From Cryptosporidium bovis (lineage: Eukaryota; Apicomplexa; Conoidasida; Eucoccidiorida; Cryptosporidiidae), in contig VHIT02000033.1 in NCBI GenBank assembly GCA_009768925.2, forward strand, positions 310,001 through 374,000: DNA of 64,000 nt, written 5' to 3'. The position numbers and the translations under genes were made by a program. Positions 9,527 to 20,091 of this stretch are shown piece by piece. The notes under the pieces are model-generated. The model ran no database searches, was not told where the DNA came from, and saw nothing but the letters and a program-made list of their open reading frames with translations. Numbering within the stretch: position 1 is the first letter of the stretch; every line of letters starts with the position of its first letter.

Positions 9527-12301
9527 ATGATAAGCTATAATAACACAAAGTATATGGCTAATAATTTTATTGATTTAAATGTGCATGGTTTACACAGAAA
9601 TTATGTGTTAAATAATAATGTTGATGATAATGATGATTACTTATATTCATATCAATCTAAGACAATATACCCAAATTCACCAACATCTTCATGTGAATCG
9701 CTTTCTTCAACTTATTCATCTAAATCCTCTTTCAAAAGGTTATCCGATTCTTATTTTACATCGCGTACTATAAAATCAATGCCAACGATTATGGATAATC
9801 TTGAAATAAATAATTATGAGGCCAAAAATATAAAAAGATCGATTGAATACGCTTCAAATAAATTGAAAAATGATAAGTTAAAATGTATTAATGAAAGCAG
9901 CAATATACATTCAAGTGACATAAATAAAAGTTTACTTATGGATGAAATAGTAACTAATGATTTGAATAGTCTTGTAAATATATATTCAGGTACATTTTTA
10001 ATTGAATTACTTAATTTAGACCTATATTTATTAGCAAAATCTTTATTTGGAACATATTCCATTGAATATTACAACAAATCTCTACCATCAGCCTGCAATT
10101 TTTTTTCTAATATATTTGAATTATTTTTCAATGAAAATGAACTTACAAATATAATTGAAGATAAATTATGGATATTATTTGAAAGCATTCTTGTTGAAAT
10201 AACAAATGTATTTGAATTAGAAAGTATGTACAATTTAAAACCTATTCCAACGATTAATTGGATAATATATATTTGGAATAAATATAATTTTTTTATTCAT
10301 ATTAATAAAAAAAATATCAAATATATTATAAACAATTTTTTGTTTTCAATACATATTAATAATGATATTAAATATGATTTCATTTCAATATACTATTTTA
10401 AATTCCTTTCTAATTATGGTTATATTTCAAATTCATATCAAGAAAATAAAAAGACAACACAAAGTAGTGGTTTCGTACTATATGTATTAAAAGTGACAAA
10501 AAAAGCGTTAAGTTATTTGGATATTGAATGTATTAATGATTTTAGTTATATAACAATAGATAGAAATAATAATTATCATAAGAATATAAATTTTTTTGAA
10601 TTAATTAATTTATTCAAAAACCTTAATAAGGAGCAAATTATTTCTACATTTAAAAAGGCAATGCAAATAATAATTGCAAATTACAACTTCAAATATGGCA
10701 ATAATTCTCATTCTATACCTGCAAATTTGTTTTTAATATTCTTTAATTTTGGACCTATTAATGAAGCTAATTTTCAAATTATCTTGGTATATATCATTTC
10801 TGCCATAAATAATGTAAGTCAATCTTTTTTGGATTGCATGCAAAAAAGATTATCTATTATCCACATAGTACAGTTGTTGTTAAATTCACTCAAAAATTCA
10901 AGTAATTTAGTTGATAAAAATTCAGCAATAGAAATATTATTAAGGATATTGGAGTTTAATGTAAACTTATATCTTTTTACTGATGATTATTTAAAAGCTT
11001 CTGAATATATTAACGATCAAATATTATCGTTTACAAAAGAAATATTACTATTTAAAAGTGTAGATAGCAAAGGGATTTTAAATGATATTAATAAAAATAA
11101 GTCATTGTGTTTATCTAATTTGTATAAATTATATTGTTTACTTATAGAAAAGTCATATGGAATGGATGAATATAAAATTAAAAGCGAATACATCAATATA
11201 AGCAATAATAAATTAAATATTAAAAGCAAAATTAGTGAAATATATGTAAATAAAAATGAGCATGAAAAAAAGATTAAAAACTTTGGCAATACGTGTTATT
11301 TTAATTCTGTTATACAGTGTTTATCTTTAAGTTATTATTTCATTGAATGGCTCATTAAATGTAAATATATATTTGAAAACAACAAGCGAATTGTTAATAA
11401 AAATGATATTGTAATTTCTAGATTATTAATTAATATTGTTTCATCTATGATGAAAGATAAGTCAGATGAGAATATTGTTTCATTTAATGTGGCAAAACTA
11501 ATAAAACAAGTGTCAAATCAATTCGACTTTGGAAAACAACACGATGCTTCCGAATTATTAAGATACTTACTAACTAACATAGAATCGTTAAATAACGATT
11601 TGTCGATGCCTTTTTTGTTTGAAATAGAGGATTTAATTCAATGTAATAATTGTATGAATACAAAAATTAGAAAATATAAGTCAGTTTCAATATTGGATTT
11701 GAATGTTAAATTATCAAAAAAAGATGTATACTCATTGAGAATGAATAATAAATCAAAATTAAATTTTTCAATTGAGTCAATTATAGAGGACTATTTTTCT
11801 AAAGAGAACATTAATAATAATAAAGGTTGCGACAACTGCATTTACAAAAATAACAATGTTACATTGACAAAGTGGTTATCTATAACTAAACCAGTAAAAT
11901 ACATTATATTAACTATTCATAATTATATTTGGAACGGGAACTCCAACATTGCAATTAAAAATAATTTTGTTAAAATTGATTTAAAAGAAGTAATTAATAT
12001 ACAGAATAAGTATTACGAGATATATGCCTTCGTTTTTCACCGTGGAAATTCTATTAATTCGGGACACTACTATGCCATTGGAAAAAAGCATCAAGTTGAT
12101 AAAATAACAACTAATAATAAATTCAAACCCGATTATGTAATAAGTGAAAACAATTTTAAACACGGAAATCTTAATTCTAGCGATAACAATTACAATTGGT
12201 ACATGTATGACGACGAAATTATTTCAAAAATAGATTCATTTAAACAAATTCAAAATATAAATGATACTCCTTTTCTCATATTTGCGAAACTAATCGAATA
12301 A
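9527..12301 (+). CDS. Ubiquitin-specific protease (USP/UCH family)
   Basis: The product has 924 residues. The C-terminal third (about residues 585-920) is a peptidase C19 domain. The Cys box is FGNTCYFNSVIQCL with catalytic C590. The QQ-type box is FGKQHDASELLRYLL. A CxxC pair (CNNC, then CDNC) suits a zinc-stabilised fingers subdomain. The His box is NSGHYYAIGKK with H847, followed by WYMYDDEII, which carries the third catalytic-site acidic residue. The enzyme removes ubiquitin from proteins. The N-terminal 585 residues are helical, Asn/Ile-rich and lack recognisable domains; the first 100 are Ser/Asn-rich and probably disordered. The Glu box is less clear. Position in the USP family cannot be fixed by eye. 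All core catalytic residues are present, so it should be active. Confidence 0.93.
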   Translation: MISYNNTKYMANNFIDLNVHGLHRNYVLNNNVDDNDDYLYSYQSKTIYPNSPTSSCESLSSTYSSKSSFKRLSDSYFTSRTIKSMPTIMDNLEINNYEAKNIKRSIEYASNKLKNDKLKCINESSNIHSSDINKSLLMDEIVTNDLNSLVNIYSGTFLIELLNLDLYLLAKSLFGTYSIEYYNKSLPSACNFFSNIFELFFNENELTNIIEDKLWILFESILVEITNVFELESMYNLKPIPTINWIIYIWNKYNFFIHINKKNIKYIINNFLFSIHINNDIKYDFISIYYFKFLSNYGYISNSYQENKKTTQSSGFVLYVLKVTKKALSYLDIECINDFSYITIDRNNNYHKNINFFELINLFKNLNKEQIISTFKKAMQIIIANYNFKYGNNSHSIPANLFLIFFNFGPINEANFQIILVYIISAINNVSQSFLDCMQKRLSIIHIVQLLLNSLKNSSNLVDKNSAIEILLRILEFNVNLYLFTDDYLKASEYINDQILSFTKEILLFKSVDSKGILNDINKNKSLCLSNLYKLYCLLIEKSYGMDEYKIKSEYINISNNKLNIKSKISEIYVNKNEHEKKIKNFGNTCYFNSVIQCLSLSYYFIEWLIKCKYIFENNKRIVNKNDIVISRLLINIVSSMMKDKSDENIVSFNVAKLIKQVSNQFDFGKQHDASELLRYLLTNIESLNNDLSMPFLFEIEDLIQCNNCMNTKIRKYKSVSILDLNVKLSKKDVYSLRMNNKSKLNFSIESIIEDYFSKENINNNKGCDNCIYKNNNVTLTKWLSITKPVKYIILTIHNYIWNGNSNIAIKNNFVKIDLKEVINIQNKYYEIYAFVFHRGNSINSGHYYAIGKKHQVDKITTNNKFKPDYVISENNFKHGNLNSSDNNYNWYMYDDEIISKIDSFKQIQNINDTPFLIFAKLIE

Positions 12302-13065
12302 CTATTTATTAAATAGTTTACAGTTTCTTAAATTAGTATTTAATAATTATCTTTATTTGATATAATTATTTTTGTCATGACTAAAGATAGAGATAAGAAA
12401 TATATATTTCTATAGTAGACGTGACGCGGCTTTGTGCATGCAATAACTAAAAATATATACAATGTTAAGTAGGTATGAGTAAACGTTTTAATAGAAAATT
12501 TCACTTGTTGAAAGTTAAGAATGCGCAAAAGAGTGGTTTAATATAGTATTTGGTCCAATAAAAAAATGAAGACGCGATATACGTATTTAAATGAGTAACG
12601 TGATATATCAGAAAATATTATATAAACATGAAATTCATGCAAGACAATACGTGTTTCATGTACTATATCTCGATATCATATATATTAGTTAATTTTTTGA
12701 TTTAAATGAGAAAATAAGAGCATCAAAAAGGTGCAAATAGGTGTTGAATAAAAAATATTCAATATTGTATCATTTAATATTTTCAGCACATCAATGTAAT
12801 AAGAAATAATAGATTAAGTAACAGGAAGGCATTAGAATAATATCGACAGATTTTCCTTGAAATCTATATTGATTGCACAAGACTTTCCAGTATTTTTTTT
12901 ACCTTTACAATAAAATTTAAAGAAATATTTATTTTTTATGTAACGAATTCACAACAAAATAATATATTATTTCAAAAATTGAATCAAAAAATAGAGCTGT
13001 TATTTATAATTTTACCTTGAATTTTCATTGTATAAGCGTAATATATTCATAATCACATTGGTAAA
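12302..13065. other. 764-bp spacer with one TGCATGCA site
   Basis: AT-rich spacer between two plus-strand genes. Apart from TGCATGCA at 12435-12442 and a few GC-rich words around it (GTGACGCGGC), I see no gene, RNA or repeat. Confidence 0.6.
12435..12442. promoter_or_regulatory. TGCATGCA motif
   Basis: An exact AP2-type octamer palindrome 134 bp after the USP stop and about 620 bp before the RING gene. It is in the only GC-enriched stretch of this spacer. The regulated gene is not determined. Confidence 0.4.
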
Positions 13066-14007
13066 ATGGCATTTATAGGTGTAAATGATGCAATATTAGG
13101 ATTTGCATTTCTTTATTCAAGTGTTGATTTGATATCACAATGGGATACATTTTCAACATGTTGTCATCCAATTCAATTGTGGCTTATTATAAGTTATATA
13201 ACAATAGTACTATTTAGAATTATTCATTATATATCAAGTTATTTAACTGAAGGAAGCGATGAAATTCTTCCATATAGCAGTACATCAGGTGCCCCATTTT
13301 GGTTAAATCTTTCAGTTATATGTTTATTATTCCCTTTTTTCCTTTCATGGACAGTAGTAGGTACGATTTGGATAACTAATATACAATCAAAGACGCCAAC
13401 TTGCCTCGCTAGAAATGGTACAAGTCATCCATGGTTTTTAATATTTTGGTTAGTGCTGTGTTATTTATGGATAGTAGCATATACAACATTTATAGGGTTA
13501 TCATTATTCTTTGAATTTAGAGTTAGAAGAGCTGAAGAAGATTTATTGTTACTGGAAAATGACGAAGTTGTAAGGCGTTGGGGAAGATTGAGACTTCTCG
13601 CTGATTACGGTATACACTTTATAAGGCATGGGCTTACACCTCTTGAAATATCGGCAATACCTGTCAAAATTATAAATAAAGAAACATTGGAACAGAATAA
13701 TCCATGCTCAATATGCATCGAAGATTTTAAAATTAATGAAGAGTATAGAACATTACCTGCATGTGGTCACTCTTTTCATAAAACATGTATAGATGCATGG
13801 TTACTTCGTAATGCTATATGCCCAAATTGTAAAACATTGGTTCGATACGGAAAAACTGAGAATGGTACTTCTCCATTTAGAAGTAACAGTAGCTATAACT
13901 ACCAACATTCATCTGACAATCTAAATACATCAAATAGATCAAATTCTAGTGATACCATAACAACTATGGACACTAGAAGAGGTGTTAATATTGAAGAAAT
14001 TGTGTGA
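13066..14007 (+). CDS. Membrane-anchored RING-H2 E3 ubiquitin ligase
   Basis: The product has 313 residues. The N-terminal half carries about four hydrophobic segments (near residues 8-24, 42-62, 82-108 and 122-148), so the protein is multipass. A charged helix follows, then a canonical RING-H2 finger at about residues 214-257: CSICIEDF, then CGHSFHKTC, then CPNC. This gives the C-x2-C ... C-x1-H-x2-H-x2-C ... C-x2-C order. The C-terminal tail is Ser/Asn-rich and probably disordered. The domain order (TM bundle, cytosolic RING-H2) is that of plant and protist membrane E3 ligases in the secretory system, which recruit an E2 enzyme and ubiquitinate membrane or ER substrates. The substrate is unknown. 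A short frame after the stop (14034-14105) was not joined because no good splice sites link it. Confidence 0.9.
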   Translation: MAFIGVNDAILGFAFLYSSVDLISQWDTFSTCCHPIQLWLIISYITIVLFRIIHYISSYLTEGSDEILPYSSTSGAPFWLNLSVICLLFPFFLSWTVVGTIWITNIQSKTPTCLARNGTSHPWFLIFWLVLCYLWIVAYTTFIGLSLFFEFRVRRAEEDLLLLENDEVVRRWGRLRLLADYGIHFIRHGLTPLEISAIPVKIINKETLEQNNPCSICIEDFKINEEYRTLPACGHSFHKTCIDAWLLRNAICPNCKTLVRYGKTENGTSPFRSNSSYNYQHSSDNLNTSNRSNSSDTITTMDTRRGVNIEEIV

Positions 14008-14359
14008 TTTGTATTATATATATATTATCTACAAATGAAGAAGACAGGTTCAGTTGATTGTGGTGATTGGATGTTAAGTAACCCATCAAGTTATTGTAAG
14101 AGTTAATAATTACATTTAATTCTTAAATAAGTTTATTACATTGATATAGCTACTATCTGTAATATGAACAAAAGATTTCTAGCAAAATGTTAAGTTTATT
14201 ATTTTTTTAAAAGATTCTTGTATTTGTTCCTTTCTGTTGTATGTTTAATTGTATTTAGCGACATTACAAATCATGAAAAAAATATCTTTATAGAACGAAA
14301 TAGTAAAATTTACAGTTAATAAGCATAATATAACATTTTAAATGAATGGCTAATTGTAT
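14008..14359. other. Convergent 3' spacer
   Basis: A 352-bp AT-rich region between the stop codons of two convergent genes, presumably both 3' UTRs. Nothing else is recognisable. Confidence 0.5.
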
Positions 14360-16923
14360 TTAAATATATTTATACTCACTATCTAACTCATATTTGCAAT
14401 TGTTACTTATTGCGTTTATTCTACATTTAAAAGCAAGTTTCCACTCGAAAATAGAATGTATCAAGTACAAAATTGCTATTACATACATTCCAAATTCAAA
14501 GGATATTAATACATTAAATAAATGCAAAATCAACGAAATAGCTGCTACTAAAATACCATCAATTAATGTAATAATAATTCCTGTAAAAGTTGACATTTTA
14601 CCTGTAGATTTTCACATTAATTAAACATTTAATTGGTTATTTAATTTGATCATATTTATGAATACATACCTTCTTTGGATTCATCATCTAAAACATATCG
14701 TTGAATTATTCCAAGTCCAATTTTTGTTAATGAATAACAACCAAAGAATATTGCAGAAAAAATCATAATGTTTATAATAGCTGCAATAATTGTATTATTT
14801 AAAAATATTTAGATTTAATTTTAATAATAATTTAAAGATGATAGATTAATATCAAACTTACTTATTACTTGTATTAAATTATTGCTATTTTTTGATGTTA
14901 AAAAATAGTTGAAAAATGTTAATGTTATTGGAAGAATAATAACAGATAAGTTTGCAATAAGAGTGTATATAAAAAGTTTTTTAATTCTTTTAATGATTAA
15001 TTCATCCAAATTTGAATCTGACGAATTGACATTATTACTTGAAATATTATATAGTAAATAACTATTTATTCCAAAGGTATTGTTGACATTAAAATCATTG
15101 TTCTCATGACTGTATTCATATTCATAAGGAGTATTTATCTCTAAATTATCTGTTATATTTATACTATTGCTGTTATTACTAATATTAACATTGTTCATAC
15201 CAGTGTTTATATGAAAGCTGTGGTTTATAAACAAATCTTTTTTGTAAATTAACTTTAAAATTAAATTAGATAATTTACCAATTGAAAATACAAATGAAAC
15301 AATTAATAGTGATATTGAAGCCAAATATGTTTTTTTGATATTTTGGTCGTATAAACCACTAAATAACTTTATTGTTTTGTTGTCTATAATAAAATTGTCA
15401 AAAATAGTTAATTTCTTTGACAAGTGAATTATAAATAAAGGTATTATGCATGTCATCATTGCATCTTCCATACCTGTTTCAAATCCAAGTGAAATTGCTC
15501 TGAATAATTGAATTTTACTATATTTCATTTCGTATATATCTTGAATTGAATTTAGTACTTTATATTTTATTAACGTAAATGTTAGTTTGTCTCTTAGTTT
15601 TAGCCTTTTATTTTTTTTGCCAAACTTTTTTTTCGACAAATTATATACACAACTTTTGTGATCTGGCAAAATATCCATATCATTATTACTTTGATTGTCA
15701 TCATCCCGATTTTCACTATCATTATTACAGTACTCGTTGCTGCTATCAATGTAATCGTCATTATAATCATCATCATCATCATCGCCGTCATCGTCACCAT
15801 CTTGATTTTCATCTATATCATATTTTACATTTCCATTTTCATTTAATATACTGTCCTCGCTGTTACTAAAATAGTCTCCCAATTTAGTACTGTTAATGCG
15901 ATCAATGCTCATTTTACAACTTCTATAAGCATCATTATTAACATTTACATTATAATAATCATCACTATTAGTTTTCACCTCAAATTCACTTATATTACTA
16001 TCCAAACCATTGGAATTGCATGAATTAAAATTATTTTTTTTAGAGGGAATACCGAATCTGTAAAATATAATAGATAAAAATGTCAATACTTGAAATAAAG
16101 TCAATATAATCAATATAGGTATTTCAATATCGTTGTTATTAACACTATCATCATTATTACTAATATTATTAAACGTATTATTTTTTAAAACAATATGTCT
16201 ATAATACCAGCATAAGATAAAAAATATTAATGTAGATATTGAGGGATTTATTATTATAAAAGTCAAATCAAATAAGTTTAAATATGTGTAAATAATTTGT
16301 GATTTTTGAATATCTGTGATTTCAAATTCATTTTCGTATGATATAATACCGAGCCCACCACAATCTAAATCGTTGATATTAACCAATGAAACAAGTATTG
16401 CATCAAATCCAATTAATGTGTAAAATAAAGGTAAACCAATTATATCACCCATTTTACTGTATTTATAAACTATTCCTATATAGTATAATAATGGACAAAA
16501 TGTACACCAAATAAATATTCTTGTTGTATTCGCATACACAAGAATGTTTTTCATGCCAAAAATAAGCGTTAAGGTGCCTGATATAGGCGACATTACAATA
16601 AAGATTAGATTAAATATTAATCTAGATATACCTGAGACTACTTCCGAGTCCATTAATAATATAACTGTTGTCCCAAAAAAACCCCACCATACTCCTGCTG
16701 AAATTACACTTAATAGTTGACCGTATACATATGATTTATATATTAATACTTCATTCTTTTTTTTTCTTTTACATAATCTACTGATCCAACAGTAAATTAA
16801 GTATATTATATAATATATCCATTTTTTAACAAATATTAGTTTATTTTTAATTGTTACACATATACCTTCACTATTTTGATTTATTATTTCCATTCTAATT
16901 AAGTCAGCTCTTTCTTTACTCAT
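14360..16923 (-). CDS. Polytopic membrane protein, transporter-like (three exons)
   Basis: A long frame (16923-14821) is extended here by splicing. Exon 1 is 16923-14862, exon 2 is 14780-14670 and exon 3 is 14601-14360. The introns are 81 nt (14861-14781, GTAAGT donor) and 68 nt (14669-14602, GTATGT donor). The joined 2415 nt gives 804 residues. Without splicing the protein would stop 13 residues after the donor (at NLSSLNYY) and lose its last membrane segments. It has about 11-12 hydrophobic helices: roughly six in the first 290 residues, a long Asn/Asp-rich hydrophilic loop (about residues 300-460, very acidic near 370-410), then further helices including ones in exons 2 and 3. Two halves of helices around a large loop suit a major-facilitator-like transporter, but no family signature is clear and no substrate can be given. 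Confidence 0.85.
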
Positions 16924-17573
16924 TTCATTTTTATTATAAATTCACTCTATTTAACATAATATAGTAACTTTTTATGAAGAAGGTATTAGTAATATCAATA
17001 AAGCACATTTAATTAATTCTTGTTTATTTTATGCTCATTTATTATATTGAAAGAAATTATTATGTATATTTTTTCTTGATTCATAACATTACGTTTATAT
17101 CATCATATTCATAACAATATCCATTTATTATTTGTTTTTTAGATGTTTATTTCAAATGTATAGTTTGATTAATATTATTTAAATTTAGTAGTTTTGTTGT
17201 AAATTAGTTATAGATATTTCATATTGTAGTACAATTAATATAAATAATTATAAAAAAATAGAATTAATTATAAGGATTTAAAAAAAAAATCAAACTTGTT
17301 GATTAGTATTTATATTCATGACTAAAGTTGTTATTAAACATATATATTATAAAAAATACTATGCATTGAAGTTATTTAAACAACAATCACATTCAACATG
17401 TTTTATTTATTAAATTTTCTTGTAAATGATAAATACATGCATAATTATCTGTAGAAGACAAGTGGAAAACAACAGGAAAAATGATTCAGTTCTTTTCTAA
17501 ATGTTAGTTAGATGTTCAGTTGCAAGTATTCTAAATTATAATTATTTTAAGGAACAATTTAACAAATAAAATT
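16924..17573. other. 650-bp divergent spacer
   Basis: AT-rich promoter region shared by the membrane-protein gene (minus) and ALG14 (plus). No GC-rich motif, RNA gene or repeat stands out. Confidence 0.5.
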
Positions 17574-18503
17574 ATGTATTTATTTAAGATTAATGAATCA
17601 ATATTTACCTGGAATACGAGTTTAACCACACAAAGGCGCGAAGAGTCAAGTTTAATATTAAAAAAAAACATGAAATTTAACAAAATAATGTTTTTAATTA
17701 ATAAACAAGTAACTCTATATTTGTGTATTATAACGCTAATAACAAGATTATTTTTTTGGATTAGATCAAGAATATCTTTTGTTTCTAGCAAAAAGTTAAG
17801 CAATGTTATTAAAAATAAAATAGTATATGACGGTGAAAATGATCATAAAGTAAAGTTACTTGTTGTATTGGGATCTGGTGGTCATACTTCCGAATTGCTA
17901 ATGTTGATTAATGATATGGATCTTAAAAATAAGGTATCACTAACATGTATATTTGCAAAGAGCGATCTATTCAGTAAGGAAAGAGCTCTATTATCGCTTT
18001 CAAAATCAATGAGTTTAAATATAGATGATATTCAAAATTATGTAGACTTTCATTGTATTAGCAGAAGTAGAGAAGTTAATCAAAGTTATTGCACTTCCTT
18101 GTTAACAACTATAATATCTTTATTTGAAAGTTTACTGTTTCTTTACAATAAAAAGTATGATTTAATACTGGTTAATGGGCCGGGCACTTGCATTCCAATT
18201 TGTATTGGATCATTAATATTAGAGGTAAGCGTTATTAAATTATAAATTTTGTTAAAAACGAAATTAACTTTTTAATTAGTTTTTTTTATTTAAAACTACA
18301 AAAATTATTTTTATAGAAAGCTTTTGTAGAACAAAAACACTTTCAATGACTGGCAAATTATTATACCCTTTTGTCGATGAGTAGGTTTAGACTTATTTAT
18401 GTATTGCTTCATTTAATTCACATTTATTCGTAGTTTTGTAGTATTTTGGCCGTATTTAAAAAAAAAATACCCGAAATGTAAATATTTTGGCTTATTGTTT
18501 TAA
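17574..18503 (+). CDS. ALG14: ALG14, UDP-GlcNAc transferase membrane subunit (three exons)
   Basis: This is the membrane anchor of the Alg13/Alg14 UDP-GlcNAc transferase. That enzyme adds the second GlcNAc to dolichol-PP-GlcNAc on the cytosolic face of the ER for N-glycan assembly. Exon 1 (17574-18224) has a hydrophobic anchor near residues 39-62, the glycine loop LGSGGHTSELL from about residue 99, and VNGPGTCIPICIGS. Exon 2 (18280-18380) encodes KIIFIESFCRTKTLSMTGK followed by LLYPFVD. Exon 3 (18434-18503) encodes FVVFWPYLKKKYP and ends CKYFGLLF. The introns are 55 nt (18225-18279) and 53 nt (18381-18433). The joined 822 nt gives 273 residues, and exons 2 and 3 restore exactly the C-terminal blocks known in ALG14. 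An alternative start is Met33. The partner ALG13 is not in this window. Confidence 0.93.
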
Positions 18504-18685
18504 TATCATCATTTAATAATGCATGTAGTCTGACTTATTTATAAAAACTCAAACTAATAGTCAAAAAAATTGTAAATATAATATTATTAAATTTAATAGG
18601 TACTTTATTTTTTATTTGTATTTATAATTGAATTAATATACTAAACAATATTAGACAAATAATGCGTTATTGACAGTAGAAGAAA

Positions 18686-20014
18686 ATGAGTTTTGTAAAT
18701 AACGATATGTTAGATGTGGGAAAAAATGCAAGAATATCAGGAATAAAATTATCTTCTATCAGTATTAATGAAAGAAATAGCATATTAAGGGAAATAATAA
18801 ATGAATTGAATATTTTTAAAGATGAGATATTATATAACAATAGCAAAGACATTAAATATTCGGTAGAAAACGGTTTATCAGAGTCATTAATAATGAGATT
18901 AAAATTTGATGAAAATAAATTTAATAGTTGTATTAAGTCGATAGAAAGCGTAATTGAATTTGATGATCCAATAGGTAAAATAACATTATCAAATGAAATA
19001 ACAAGTGATGGATTGAAGTTATATAGAAAAACATGTTCTATAGGAGTTATATTAATTATATTTGAATCAAGACCTGAGGTTGCAATACAAATAGCATCAT
19101 TGACAATAAAAAGTGGTAATTCTGTAATATTAAAGGGAGGAAAAGAGGCAATAAATACAAATACAACAATAATGAAATGTTTGAATAACGCAATTAAAAA
19201 GTCATCTAAGAAATATGACAATGTAGAACAAAATATTGTGCAAATGGTGTATAGTCATAATGATATTAATGAGTTACTATTGTTGAATGATTATATTGAT
19301 TTAGTAATACCAAGGGGTTCCAGGGAATTAGTTAATTCTATTAAAAAAAGGACATCAATACCAGTACTTGGTCATTCAGATGGTGTGTGCATGCTTTATT
19401 TACATTATGATTCAAATATAGATAATGCATTGGATATTATAATAGATAGCAAAACAAATTATCCATCTGCATGCAATTCGCTTGAAACACTATTAATACA
19501 TAGAAATTTAGTAGAGTTGTTTTTACCACTGTTAAGCAATAAAGTAAATGAGCTTGGAATTAAATTAATATATCATGCAGATGAGTACTGTATTAATTAT
19601 TTAATAAACAACAATAATGTATTTAAATTAGATGAATCTTTATATCATCATGAATTTGGTTCACTAGAAATCTGTATTAAAAGTGTAGATAGTATAGATG
19701 AAGCTATAGACCATATTAATAAGTATAGTTCACATCATACCGATGTTATATTGACTGAAGATGAAGGTATTGCAAGTAAATTTGTAAGCGAGGTTGACTC
19801 TGCCTGTGTATTTCATAATTGCTCATCCAGATTTTCCGATGGATATCGTTTCGGTTTTGGGACAGAAATAGGAATAAGTACCTCTAGAATACACGCTAGA
19901 GGACCGGTTGGTTTAGAGGGTCTTCTTACATACAAGTATATACTTAAGGGAAATGGTCAAACTATAAAAAAACATAACGACGGAGTTTTTGAATTTACAA
20001 GAAAACCAATATGA
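18686..20014 (+). CDS. proA: Gamma-glutamyl phosphate reductase (ProA), stand-alone
   Basis: This enzyme reduces gamma-glutamyl phosphate to glutamate 5-semialdehyde with NADPH, the second step from glutamate to proline. The 442 residues cover the full length of the family. Visible blocks: DPIGKI near residue 94, IFESRPEVAIQIASL near 125-139, SVILKGGKEA near 146, LVIPRGSRELV near 206, SIPVLGHSDGVC near 224, the catalytic-Cys segment YPSACNSLETL with C263, and GFGTEIGISTSRIHARGP near the C-terminus. It is not fused to glutamate 5-kinase, unlike plant and animal P5CS; no kinase gene is in the window. The stop is 77 bp from that of the convergent pantothenate kinase gene. Codon use is as AT-rich as the neighbours, so any transfer is old. 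Confidence 0.95.
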   Translation: MSFVNNDMLDVGKNARISGIKLSSISINERNSILREIINELNIFKDEILYNNSKDIKYSVENGLSESLIMRLKFDENKFNSCIKSIESVIEFDDPIGKITLSNEITSDGLKLYRKTCSIGVILIIFESRPEVAIQIASLTIKSGNSVILKGGKEAINTNTTIMKCLNNAIKKSSKKYDNVEQNIVQMVYSHNDINELLLLNDYIDLVIPRGSRELVNSIKKRTSIPVLGHSDGVCMLYLHYDSNIDNALDIIIDSKTNYPSACNSLETLLIHRNLVELFLPLLSNKVNELGIKLIYHADEYCINYLINNNNVFKLDESLYHHEFGSLEICIKSVDSIDEAIDHINKYSSHHTDVILTEDEGIASKFVSEVDSACVFHNCSSRFSDGYRFGFGTEIGISTSRIHARGPVGLEGLLTYKYILKGNGQTIKKHNDGVFEFTRKPI

Positions 20015-20091
20015 AATTCTTATATAGTCAAAACGTAATTTGAAAATTAAAGTATATGTATTCAAAGTAAAAGCACTTATAATGATTATAT

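Noticed and set aside
14034..14105. 23-codon ATG frame (MKKTGSVDCGDW...) just after the RING gene stop
   Set aside because: Tested as an extra exon of the RING gene; no canonical donor and acceptor link the two, so it was left as 3' UTR.
15579..15869. His/Tyr-rich plus-strand frames inside the membrane-protein gene
   Set aside because: They are the complement of the acidic Asp/Asn loop (GAT/AAT codons) and have no independent protein features.
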